Shown one piece after another: positions 54,801 to 64,000 of a DNA stretch of 64,000 nt. The notes beneath the pieces were generated by a model. It was not told the DNA's origin and ran no database searches. It saw only the letters and a program-made list of their open reading frames with translations. Made by a program: the position numbers and the translations under genes. Within the stretch, counting starts at the first letter, position 1; each line of letters starts with the position of its first letter. Where the stretch lies: contig JAAEAF010006923.1 in assembly GCA_011037195.1 (NCBI GenBank), positions 21,318 through 85,317 on the forward strand, written 5' to 3'. The DNA comes from Triatoma infestans (lineage: Eukaryota > Arthropoda > Insecta > Hemiptera > Reduviidae).

Positions 54801-54949
54801 TGGAGAATATCGTTACAAGATAAAAAAAAAAAAGTAATTCAGAATAAAACTTCTTTAGAGTATTTATAATTTTCAATGAAATGCAGGTAAACACGCAAAA
54901 AAAAAAAATAAATTGAAAATGTTCAAGATAATACAGTTAGTACTTTCTT

Positions 54950-55450
54950 TTTCCACTCTACAACAATTGCCTTATTTTTCCTTTTTCCTCTTCAATTCCA
55001 CCCGGTTCACCCAATCCTATTCCTCAAGGCCTTTATCCTTCAGCGATCTTAGCTCTCCATAGATATTGCTTTTAGTCATCCCCGTGTCTTTTTCACTGCC
55101 ATACCATTTCAAGGCTTTTCTTTCGATTCGAGACGTCACTATCTCCTCAGATTCCATTATCTTCCTCGCTTTTTCATTCTTTTTTCGCTACGACCTGGAA
55201 TTCCTTGGCTAAACTTTTGATTCCATTCAGCTCTACGGTTTACAATCTTCTTTTTTGGAGCTTGTCTGAGGTCCTCCACCATTTAGTACCAGGAATGTAT
55301 ATCCTGGAATGATGGAGTATAGTCACTGGTGATAAGGTCATCCACTTTGTACAGTTTATTCGTTGTTATTATTATCGGATGATCAAATCCTGATCACCGA
55401 TCGGAGACACTTTAATTGTATGCTTACAAGGAGGATAGGAGCATTCGAAA
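54950..55450 (-). pseudogene. Possible LINE or other ORF remnant
   Basis: The minus strand reads, in broken frames, V-T-S-R-I-E-R-K-A-L-K-W-Y-G and S-N-I-Y-G-E-L-R-S-L-K, resembling the R-x-R-L-x-W-x-G-H block of RTE-type reverse-transcriptase C-termini. The match is short and the rest is unrecognised. Confidence 0.35.
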
Positions 55451-56509
55451 AAAGATGGGCTAAGAATGAATAGAGGCCAAAGAAGTTGTTAGGTCTATTT
55501 TCTATAAAAAAAAAATTTACTAGACAAACTTAAAATTACTATCACCTATTTTTTAATTTTTATAAATTTATTAAATTAGGTTGAAACTAGAGTGGGAACA
55601 AATAACAGATCGCCAATCTTCAATATGATAGAAAGTTTGTAACTTCACTGTTAACAAGAATATTTTAATTTCAGTATTATAATTACAAGATTTTTTTTTT
55701 TCTTTTTCGAGTCCGTATAAAATGTTTTAAACTTTCTATAAATAACAATAATTCAGTTAAAATATTAGTGAAAGTAAAAGACATCATTGATTTATATTTA
55801 CGATATTGTTTATCGATTTTTAAAATTAAAAAATACGAAAGACCTTGAGATCTAGTAATTTACAAACATTATTAACAACAGTTTAGGGTCAATAATTCTA
55901 AACAAACAATATTATACGAGTATGTATATTGCATGAAATTCTAGATTAAATTAACAATTAAATTTAAAATAAAAACTTGGTATGAAATAATCACTTTCCC
56001 TTTTACTTTCTCTTACTGCAATTTAAATAGTTTTGATTTATTGTTTATTTATTTATTTATTTATATCGAAATATAATTTAATAAATCAATTTTCCATATA
56101 GCGTCTTTCATCAAACTCGTAAGTTTGACCACAGATTAAATTCTTATTAATATTATATAGACGATAGAACCGCATAATAATCTGGTGTATCAAAAGTATG
56201 TGCGTTTTTTTTTTTATTTAGTTGAATGAACTGTTTATATAAGCATAGCGTTGATATTGCACTTTGATCACTTAATACTGATTACATGACATTCACTTTT
56301 CAGTATGTAACGATATTTAATCGAGTCTAAACTTCGATTATAAACTCGAGTCTAAATGAGTATGAGTTGATTTAAAAAAATTATAAAATGAGTGAATTAA
56401 ATTTTGAATTCGGATGATATTAAAGCATTATTATTTTTTTTTTTTTTAAAAAAAAAGCCTTTACAGCAATAGTTACAGCTTGACTAAATTTGTAATGTTG
56501 AAGGGGGAG
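55451..56509. other. AT-rich non-coding stretch
   Basis: TTTTACTTTCTCTTACTGC at about 56001-56019 is an isolated TCTGG-family terminal core. Nothing else recognised. Confidence 0.5.
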
Positions 56510-57345
56510 AGGGGACAATGCTTTGTCTATTCGTGTCGCACCAGAAATGTTTTAAAAAAATTCCAGTGAAGAAGATATGAGCCTTGAAAATAAGGCAAGG
56601 TCAGAGCGTCCACCATTCTTTGACCCAACTGTTTTAAGAGAAGCTGTAGAAGCTGAGTCTTAAATAAGCACTAGAAAACTTGCAGGTGGGTTAGGAGTGT
56701 ACCAACCATAAATAGGTACTTGAATGACCATTAGAATGTTACCTAAAAGCTGTAGGATTATATCCCCCAAAAATTGTTAACTTAGCAAAACGCACATAGA
56801 GTTAAAGTGTGTTCGTAAAACTCCAAGTGATTTCGATTTATAAAAACGTGTAATAGGATCCGAAGAAAGGTATCCAAAGCAGAGAGAGAGAGGCAAAAAA
56901 ATTGGGAGTCTCATTCACTACTTACGCCAGACTAGAGTGGAAGATTCTGTTTAAGCACAGCAGCGCTACCCCTACAGGGGACAGTCTTTAAACAGTTTAT
57001 ACAGCAGTTTCAACGCATCAACAACATTTCACTTTACTCACTCTGAATCTCTACACTGTTCAGCATTATTTCTAGTTTATTTATCTCTCAAACCCAATTC
57101 TCTCCATCTCATACATATTGTAAACGCATTGTCACTTACGATGAAAAGTGGGTTAAGTAAGTGCCGAAGATAGGTGGATTCCATTTCTACTATTACAACC
57201 CAAAAACAGTGGGTTATGCCCCTTGCCCGGCCAGCTCTTCCTGTGGCTTTCAAGAAAAAAAAGGTTTGCGAAAAAAGATAATGCTCTGCGTGTGATGAAA
57301 CATTTGAAGGAGTGCGTGACTTGAAAAAGAATTTTCCCTTGAAAA
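56510..57345 (+). pseudogene. mariner transposase remnant, split by an LTR
   Basis: Reads in one frame with five stops from 56517 to 56847: S-L-E-N-K-A-R-S-E-R-P-P-F-F-D (the linker after the helix-turn-helix; normally S-L-x-D-x-P-R-S-G-R-P), S-T-R-K-L-A, then S-D-F-D-L. After the LTR it continues R-I-V-T-Y-D-E-K-W-V (first catalytic Asp of the DDE/D domain, V-T-x-D-E-K-W) and K-I-M-L-C-V near 57275. The second and third catalytic residues are not seen. It encoded the cut-and-paste enzyme of a Tc1/mariner transposon and is long dead. Terminal inverted repeats were not found. Confidence 0.85.
56849..57122 (+). mobile_element. Solo LTR, family L2, inserted in mariner
   Basis: 274 bp, TGTAATAGGATCCG…ACATATTGTA, with AACG at 56845-56848 and 57123-57126 (4-bp duplication). 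It contains the family's (AG)n, GCGCTACCCCTACAGGGGAC and CAGTTTATACAGCAG segments. Removing it rejoins the mariner frame at the R-I-V-T motif. Confidence 0.8.
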
Positions 57346-57349
57346 AAAG

Positions 57350-57480
57350 GCAAATAAAAGTTATAACTCTTTGTATGATTAGTTGATATACTAATCTGGT
57401 GTGAAACACTCACACAAATTTCTCTAATTGCTGATATACATTCATAATAAATTATCTTGAAATTCGGAATCTTTACTCTT
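57350..57480 (+). mobile_element. TCTGG element fragments
   Basis: 57355-57392 is an internal piece (AATAAAAGTTATAACTCTTT), directly followed by a 5' end at 57394 (TCTGGTGTGAAACACTCACA). The body fades by 57480. Confidence 0.75.
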
Positions 57481-57878
57481 TAAGCATGCACATGGTCACC
57501 AACGGACACAATTCAGCGTTAAGGATCTCAGGTCACCAAACTTCAATTTAGATATAGAGCATTTTATAATTCTATATATTTTATATTCAAACTAATTAAT
57601 TATTAAATTATTTTTTTCACAAAGAACTGTAGTAATATTGTTTCATACTTTCACACAAATTCCTTTGGTGGTTTGTTTTTCTCTCTAAGACGATTGTTTT
57701 CTTATATAATACTTATTGGACATTTTTAATGAAAATATAAGTTACTTCTTCAATTTTGTTTTTTTTTTTTTTAATCTTTTTGTATCATCTAATATAATTA
57801 TTTTGTTTTAATTTTTGATTAGATTGACATCTTGCAAAATACTGCTTATATAAAAAATTTAGCTGTAGGTACCTCTTT
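57481..57878. other. AT-rich non-coding stretch
   Basis: Nothing recognised. Confidence 0.5.
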
Positions 57879-58471
57879 CTTTCGTAATAAATAGATAGAT
57901 AGATAGATAAACTTTATTGTATAAAGCATACAGCTTGTTACAACTGAGTTGTTAGTATTCATAATAAACTAGTAGGTAAATAAATAAGTACAATAAGACA
58001 AAAACAAATATAAAAAGCAATACTCTTCTTATAAGTAATAAAAATGTAAACCAAAAATAAAATATCTCTTTTTTCGTTTTTATCCTACTATTTCTTTCAT
58101 ATTTTTTATTTTTTATATTTATCATTTAATCATTTAATACGGCAGAACGAGCTTTTAAGATTATAGAAAAATATTTATATAATTTAAATATATTTGTTTT
58201 AGTTTGGTTATTTTTAAGGTTAAATATAATTTGTTGAGGTGAATCATTACTATTTATGTTCATTATAGATCTTATATTATTATACAAAGAACAATTTAAT
58301 ACAATATGTATGAGATCTTCTTTCTCGTTAAGATTACACAACATGCAAGTTTTTGTAGGATCTATTTTATAAATTACATTGTTAATATTAAATTTCATAA
58401 AATAATTATTACAAAATCTAAATTCTGCAAAAAATTTAATAAATTTTAAAGGAACTCTTTCGTAATAAATA
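57879..58471 (-). mobile_element. LINE, 5' truncated, GATA-tailed, with 15-bp target duplication
   Basis: Element 57894-58456, flanked by CTTTCGTAATAAATA at 57879-57893 and 58457-58471 (perfect). On the minus strand it ends AATAAAGTTTATCTATCTAT, a (TATC)n tail. It carries the zinc-finger ORF at 58126. Confidence 0.93.
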
Positions 58472-58497
58472 TTAAGTATAAATCCCTCCCCCCCCAA
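58126..58497 (-). pseudogene. LINE C-terminal zinc-finger ORF
   Basis: 123-codon frame whose first 14 residues are flank. The LINE part starts about V-P-L-K-F-I-K-F-F-A-E and holds K-T-C-M-L-C-N-L-N-E-K-E-D-L-I-H-I-V-L-N-C (C-x2-C-x8-H-x4-C), like the ORF at 39104. This is the last domain of a LINE polyprotein. The reverse transcriptase lies beyond the truncation. Confidence 0.8.
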
Positions 58498-59370
58498 AAA
58501 AAAAACATTATCTGGAATTATTTGAAATCTACTTTTAAATTGTATATTTCAAAACATAGTAAAGAAAACATAGTAAAGCTTTTTGAATGTTAAGCAATAA
58601 TATAATATTAGAACTTTGGCTGCATGCACTGCATGTAATGATGAGGTAAGGATGGTTCGTATAAGTTATGTGTAATATCTTCAAGGTTTTATATAAAAAA
58701 ATACTTTTCTTGGTCCTGTTACTTACTGTGTTGGCCTAGAGGAACTTCACTGACGTTATACATATAACGAAATAGTTGTTATTTTTATATATAATTATAA
58801 TATTTATGGAATATAAAAAGTAGATATTGTATGTATATAATTTTTTTCCAATCTAATCTATGATAGTTTTATGAAATTGTAAAAGCCGACACTTTAACTA
58901 ACTAAGTAACGTTAGAGAAAACGAATTTCTCTGACACTATGATTTGTTCAAATTTGGAATTTTTCAATTGAAGACTCACTCCCTATGGAATCCAAATCAG
59001 GTCAATTCTTGTGGGAATAATAATTTTTTTAAATAAAAAGTGATCAATATTTATGCGCAATAAATCTGAATGAATTTCTTTGAAAATCATTGCGATTGTT
59101 TCTGTGCAATTTTGGAAAAATTTGACAAAACCAATTTACTAGAATGGAAGTGTTGGTTGTTAACCGATTTAAGCTATAATTTATTTAGTGTCCGGCCTTA
59201 ATATCTAATCAGAACATTAAATTTGAATTTATTGTTGATAAGTTTAGAGAGAGAGAGAGAGAGAGAGAGACTTTGATATTAAATTTTAAAACAGCATAAC
59301 ATCTCAGAGTAAAAGATTTATTAGAAAAACATTTCAATTCCTTTTACTCATCAGGTTCTGCTATTATTAA
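58498..59370. other. AT-rich non-coding stretch
   Basis: (GA)n at 59247-59270; otherwise nothing recognised. Confidence 0.5.
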
Positions 59371-60277
59371 TGTCTCTTACTCTAGTAAGAGGAAGTATTG
59401 TAATCATGTCAAATTTTCGATATCGAGTTTTCACTGGAAATATCCGTTTTGAGGTCCCCTGAGTCCAAAAATGTGGCTTTTAGAAAGTGGTCTGTGTGTG
59501 TTTGTCTGTGTGTGTGTGTCTGTGTGTGTGTGTGGCATCGCGCAACCGTACCACTAGTACCACTTTACTAGTTGGTTTTTTACTTTTTGCAATTTTCTCA
59601 AAAATGAGTCCGTCTATTTTCTTCAAACTTCGTATATTAACTGCACATCAAAGAGCTACAACTTTTATTTGAAACATTTCTCCGGGAAAATTCATTAAAG
59701 GGCCATTTATGAGGAAGAGGTGGGGTTAGGTTTTCCTCTAAAGTGCTATTCTAGTTTATAATACAATTGTGTCATCTAAATAATATTAATTAGAATTAAA
59801 TTTGTTGTTGAAATTTCGAGTTTGAAAAAAATCGGATGACCTGAAGTGCGTTTTTACTGAAATGTATTTTTCAGTTTTTGATATTTTCTCGAAAACGGCT
59901 CAAACGATTTTCTTTAAACTAGGAATGTGAACTGCACATATAAAAAGCTACAACTTTTATTTGAAACATTTCTCCTGGTAAAGTCATTTATGGGGGCTTT
60001 TGGAGGAAGGGGTGGGGTTATGTTTTGTCTTAAGTGCTATCATAGTTGATTATACATTTCTACCAACCGAACAAAATTAATTAGAAATAAATAGATGGCT
60101 GAAATTCCGAGTTTCAAGAAAATCAGTAAACCGGAAGTGCGCTTTTACTGAACATTTTTTTCTGTTTTTCGACGAATTCCAACGAATTTCATCAAATTTG
60201 CTACACAAACTCTAAAATTTGTCAATTACAATTTTGAAAACTGGAGTAAGAGAAAGTTGTGCGAGTGTTTCACACCT
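59371..60277 (-). mobile_element. TCTGG element, full length (reverse)
   Basis: About 907 bp. Left end is the 3' palindrome (TGTCTCTTACTCTAGTAAGA, GGAAGTATTG). It has a GT tract (59495-59533) and modules at about 59560, 59840 and 60130. Right end GGAGTAAGAGAAAGTTGTGC, GAGTGTTTCACACC. All three modules are present. Confidence 0.92.
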
Positions 60278-60496
60278 TTTTTTCTTGATAACAAACATTA
60301 ATAACATTACTTCTTTTATAATTTAATTACATTAATAACAATAATGTAAACTACTAATCACAAATAATTTGTAGATATAATACAAAACGGAAATTTTTAT
60401 ACGTATATTGAGAAAGATATTAACTGTTTATTTGAATTGAATTTTCGGTAATTTTAATTAAATATAAAATGTCAAATATATTTGCACCCTCTTACG
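60278..60496. other. AT-rich non-coding stretch
   Basis: Nothing recognised. Confidence 0.5.
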
Positions 60497-60592
60497 ACCC
60501 TCACCTATGTATTCAGGGGAGGTCCAACCCCTGGCCCATCAGTACCCCCACTGAGGCGAGTTCGAGAAATCGTATACGCTCGGGGATCACTG
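60497..60592 (-). mobile_element. Possible hAT-type transposon end
   Basis: Minus strand begins CAGTGATCCCCGAGCG, similar in form to hAT termini (CAGTG…CC), with a G-rich block (GGGGGTACTGATGGGCCAGG). No transposase, opposite end or 8-bp duplication was identified. Confidence 0.25.
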
Positions 60593-60710
60593 TTCCAAAT
60601 AGAATTGATTTATCTATATACACTCTTTTCTAAATAACTCAAAAATTACTTACATGATGACGGGCACTTTCCTGTTTGCAAACTACTAACTACAAACTAC
60701 AAACTTTCAC

Positions 60711-60732
60711 CACACACACACACACACACACA
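60711..60732. repeat. (CA)n microsatellite
   Basis: Eleven CA units, outside TCTGG elements. Confidence 0.9.
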
Positions 60733-61018
60733 ATACTTCCTTTGAGAAACAATCATACACCGTTTATTATTTCCCGACCCGCCTAATTCTTTAAAATATA
60801 ACAAAAAAAAAAAAATGAGATATTCGAACTAGATAATCATCCATCTTTAAGTTCTTGTGCACAACTAAACTAACCAAAACAATGCTAATCCGACTCGTTG
60901 CCAACTAATACAGGCGGGGCTTCTTACAAATAATTTACTTAAATTCACAATAATTCCTTAACTTGAAAATAATTTTGTACAAAAGTAAATAGTTCTTTAA
61001 AAATATTTTTTTTTTAGT

Positions 61019-61280
61019 TCTCTGTGGGGAGGGACCAAGCTCTGTGCTATACAAAGCCCCTCTGGACCCATGTTGCTACCCTAAAGATCAGAGCCCACTC
61101 AGTGCACTACCGGCCTCAAGATAGTGTTGTTCTCTCGTTACAGACAACACTAACCTTTACCGGACAGTGAGCTGTAAGAAGCTACTACGAAGAAAAAAAT
61201 CCAAGTGCAGCAACTGGACTTGAACCCGGAACCTCCACGTTGCTAGTCTAGCGCTCTAGCATTGAGCTAATTCCTTTCCT
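61019..61280 (-). mobile_element. tRNA-derived SINE, full length, tail type C
   Basis: Minus strand: AGGAAAGGAATTAGCTCAAT (A-box region), B box near 61221-61232 (GGGTTCAAGTCC), and the central block (CACTGTCCGGTAAAGG…ACAACACTATC…GGCCGGTAGTGCACTGAG). The third 3' end type follows (TAGCAACATGGGTCCAGAGG, then CACAGAGCTTGGTCC) and an A run. Confidence 0.88.
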
Positions 61281-61499
61281 TTATGGCTTATACTTACAGA
61301 TATACTACACTGGTTCTTTTTTATTTAAATTTGAATTCATACTATTCTTCTTGGCGCTATAAATACATTTTTTATTATTTAAAAATCATAAATAGTAATA
61401 TACACAATTTTTTTTAAAATTAGTTAAAACTTTATAATTACTCTTTTATATTCCGTGATAAAACTAATTATAATCTTACAATGAGATGTTTGTCAGGCA
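61281..61499. other. AT-rich non-coding stretch
   Basis: Nothing recognised. Confidence 0.5.
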
Positions 61500-61538
61500 A
61501 TGGCCAAAGGAATTTTTAAAGAAAAAGAATTCTTTGTT

Positions 61539-61578
61539 GCTCACGTTTCAGGTACCATTGGTGCCCTTCTTCAGGAGC
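61539..61578 (-). ncRNA. Hammerhead ribozyme remnant in PLE
   Basis: GCTC (stem I), CTGAAGA core, A, stem II GGGCACC-AAT-GGTACCT (decayed from GGTGCCC), GAA, ACGT (palindromic stem III), then directly GAGC (stem I). The cleavage-site base between stem III and stem I is missing, so this copy cannot cleave normally. The layout is the same as in FB1 with different stems. Confidence 0.7.
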
Positions 61579-61851
61579 TCTGTAAAATTTATTGGAGAAA
61601 ATCCATTATCGTACAGTATTGTAGTACGAAAAAGTGAATAGATTTATAACAAAAAAAGAAAAATTTAAATTAAAGAAATATTAACAGAAGAAATTATAAA
61701 ACAGAAGTGGCAATAAATTAAATAAAATGATATTAACAATAAGAGAAAATAAAGGCAGATAAAGATACCTTTAGGGTAGAAGAGGAGTAAACGTTGAGAA
61801 CGTTGAGACTGAAATGAAAAGAGAGTATTTTTTTAAAAATTTAAAAAACTG

Positions 61852-62289
61852 TTAAAAGGTGGGAGGGATAAGAAAACTGTTTGTTGTATGGCGCGGAATT
61901 TCAAATTTGGAAGTACAAATTACTGACGAGTATCTTTTCTTAGGGTTTAGAAAAACATTATTGTAAGTTGAATTTATGATTTCTTTGTCTTTTTTAAAAT
62001 TGATAGAATTCGGATGAAGGTGAATTTGTAAGGATTCGGATAGAAGACTTTTTGAATAGTTGGGGTAAGTGGTTAAAATGGAAGGCTTATTGAAATCGAT
62101 GGCACGATTGAAAGTCAGAACATGTTTGGAGAGAGCAGGGCTGTCAATTTTTTTGTTAATAATGTCTAGTTCTTGTTGTCTGATTCTTTTTTGTAAAAAC
62201 TGTTTGGATTCACCTATGTAGCAAGCGTTGCAGTTGGGTGTAATACATTGGAAGTTTCTATACCGTATGTGTTTTGTTAGATTTTCCAA
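61852..62289 (-). pseudogene. PLE GIY-YIG endonuclease domain
   Basis: 145 codons. C-I-T-P-N-C-N-A-C-Y-I-G-E-S is the Y-I-G strand preceded by a Cys-rich stretch, as in PLE nucleases; then L-Q-K-R-I-R-Q-Q (the R helix), P-A-L-S-K-H-V-L, I-D-F-N-K-P-S-I-L and L-L-S-E-S-L-Q-I (catalytic E region). The nuclease nicks target DNA to prime reverse transcription. Upstream frames continue H-T-V-Y-K after a frameshift, probably the GIY half. No reverse transcriptase is attached, so the copy is not autonomous. Confidence 0.85.
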
Positions 62290-62400
62290 TAGGGTCTTGA
62301 ATTTTTGTGAAGATTTTATTTAGTTTATTGATGGGAGATTTATAATCTTTTTTCGTGGTCCTACAAACTCATAATGGCGGCCATTACTAGCTTTCAAACA

Positions 62401-63184
62401 GTTTTATTGTTGCATTTTTATATTATTAAATAATTTATAATTATACTGCTTCAAATGCAGGATGGATCTTTTTTTTAAGTGATTCACCACAATATACTAT
62501 TGTGATCACATTGTGCTAATTTTGAAATTTAGCCAAAGAAATTAATTTGCTATGCAGGAATTAAAGGTAAATTTTATAAATTTTGAATGATGAGCTGTAC
62601 AACTTTAACATATTTGTTTTTTAAAAGAACTACTCCATAGAGGCTTAACTATCCCGAAAATAAGAGGTGCTCTAAAGGTCAAAAGATTAAGGCAAAAAAA
62701 ACATTAGTTAATATCATTTTAGAACAATCATAAAATAAAATTAAAGACACGAAAATCTAATTTACTAAATAAAGTTGAATGAGACAAGAAGGAAAGTAAG
62801 GAAGTTGACCGGAAGTAGAGGGCGTGTCTTAGAGAGGAAAGAAAGTTCTAATCTTTTCTGTATCGTTGTTACAATTGAAAGCGTCCATGGCCAAGGTTAG
62901 AATCATCCTCACATTACGTGCAAAAGTTAATTTACACTCATTGTTGACATAATTATATGAATTCCATGCATTAAAGTACCGTGAAAAATATATTTTTTTT
63001 AGCAATTTTTGCAAATGATTAACATGATTTACAAAAATTGTTAATTTATTCATTATTCATAATCAGAACTTGTAATGTAGTTTTTCCTTTAATAATTAAA
63101 TATACTTAATAATTAAATATAAAAAGAAGCATAAATTATGATAAATTCTCACACAATTCTTAGAAAATGTTGACGCCAATTTCT
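62401..63184. other. AT-rich non-coding stretch
   Basis: Nothing recognised. The 74-codon minus-strand frame at 62829 shows no motif. Confidence 0.5.
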
Positions 63185-63280
63185 TGCTGTTGCTGTAAGA
63201 GGTAGTATTCCGATTGTATAAAATGTTCAATCAATTGAATTTTTACCAGAAATACATGTTTTGAGGGTCCGCAGAGTATG
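63185..63280 (-). mobile_element. TCTGG element 3'-end fragment (reverse)
   Basis: TGTAAGAGGTAGTATTCCGA, TTTTACCAGAAATACATGTT and TTGAGGGTCCGCAGAGT: the last 90 bases of a reverse copy, directly abutting the next forward copy. Confidence 0.65.
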
Positions 63281-63286
63281 AACAAA

Positions 63287-63966
63287 TCTGGTGTGAAACA
63301 CTCACACATTTTTCTCTTACTCTCAAGTTCTCGAAACTATAATTGGCAAAAACTATAATTGACAAATTTTATAGTTAGTGTACCAAAGTTAATGAAATTC
63401 GTCGAAAAGTGAAAACACTGTCCAGTAAAACTGTCCGGTTTACTAATTTCCTTGAAACTCGGAATTTGGGTCATATATTAATTTCTAGTTATTTCAATTT
63501 GGATGACAGAATTGTATAATCAACTATGACAGCACTCTAGTGAAAAACATAACCCCCCTATCCCTAAAAGTGCTCTTAATGATTTTCCAGAGAATGTTTC
63601 AATAAAAGATATACATATTTGCATGTTAGTTTATATACGAAGTTTCAAGAAAATCGTCGGAGCTATTTTTGAGAAAATCGTGAAAAAAATCATTAAATAA
63701 AGTGGTAAAGTAAACGTACTTCCGGTCATCCGATTTTTTTCACACACGGAATTTCAACAACATATTTAAATCTAATTAACATTATTTAGATGATAGAATT
63801 GTCTACTAAACTAGGTTAGAATCATCTTCACATCCTTTAGAGGATGCCGTAGCCCCACTCCTCCCACAAAAGTACCCTTAAATGAATTTTTCAAATAAAA
63901 GTTTTAGCTCTTTGTATGTGTAGTTGATGTATTAAGTTTCAACAAAATCGTTAGAGCCTTTTAGAG

Positions 63967-63997
<31 letters not shown>

Positions 63998-64000
63998 AAC
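63287..64000 (+). mobile_element. TCTGG element, cut by window end
   Basis: Starts TCTGGTGTGAAACACTCACA. It has a 14-base local duplication (AACTATAATTG), modules at about 63435 and 63720, and an A run at 63975-63999 where the third module should begin. The 3' end is outside the window. Confidence 0.9.

Larger units (their letters stand above)
61500..62400 (-). mobile_element. Penelope-like element, 5' truncated
   Basis: Minus strand from about 62400 to 61500: a linker (D-Y-K-S-P-I-N-K-L-N-K-I-F), a frameshift near 62265, the GIY-YIG endonuclease ORF, a roughly 270-bp 3' UTR and a hammerhead-like motif near the 3' end. PLEs encode a reverse transcriptase plus a GIY-YIG nuclease and often carry hammerheads in their terminal repeats. 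The reverse transcriptase is missing here. Confidence 0.85.

Noticed and set aside
62829..63053. 74-codon minus-strand frame
   Set aside because: No motif, AT-rich composition, and no splice or promoter context.

Overview
The window is eukaryotic, strongly AT-rich, and consists almost entirely of interspersed repeats. There is no operon structure, no rRNA and no intact host gene. The mix of repeats points to an arthropod: Jockey-like and RNase-H-bearing LINEs, an RTE-like remnant, a mariner remnant, a Penelope-like element (PLE), tRNA-derived SINEs, gypsy-type solo LTRs, and a Helentron-like family with a CA microsatellite. I cannot name a species or order. One N gap lies at about 22315-22653.

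Layout. 1-9 kb: LINE 3' ends (1.72-2.37, 4.6-5.0, 6.1-6.5, 8.4-8.9 kb), a SINE and the first copies of the dominant 'TCTGG' element. 9.4-12.8 kb: a compact foldback, a full TCTGG element, and a SINE interrupted by a hammerhead-bearing foldback. 16-18 kb: a Jockey-like LINE and two SINEs. 20-27.8 kb: LINE remnants, the gap, a second Jockey-like LINE and a solo LTR. 28.7-35.7 kb: TCTGG elements alternating with hammerhead-bearing inverted-repeat elements and a SINE. 36.5-42.9 kb: two LINEs with clear 13-bp target-site duplications, and a 299-bp inverted-repeat insertion with a perfect 15-bp duplication. 43.7-52 kb: a second SINE family, TCTGG copies, an RNase-H LINE, and a three-level nest (TCTGG element, LINE, solo LTR). 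About 53.8-54.0 kb on the minus strand is the one convincing candidate host exon: start codon, 34 codons, then a strong GTAAGT donor. 54-64 kb: more LTRs, a mariner split by an LTR, a LINE with a 15-bp duplication, a PLE with a GIY-YIG ORF and hammerhead remnant, and TCTGG copies to the end.

Two systems deserve attention. First, short inverted-repeat elements carry hammerhead-ribozyme motifs: CTGATGA core, GGGCG/CGCCC stem II, GAA, palindromic ACCGGT stem III, CATC/GATG stem I. The two copies with readable boundaries have 14-15 bp target-site duplications. This looks like retroposition, plausibly driven by PLE machinery such as that at 61.5-62.4 kb. Second, the TCTGG family has asymmetric terminal inverted repeats, a 3' palindrome, a CA tract and a roughly 290-bp internal module. 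I interpret it as a non-autonomous Helentron-like element. It makes up a large share of the window and hosts many later insertions.

All retroelement ORFs here are truncated or frameshifted. Boundaries given as approximate were set by eye from copy-to-copy comparison, without alignment software.
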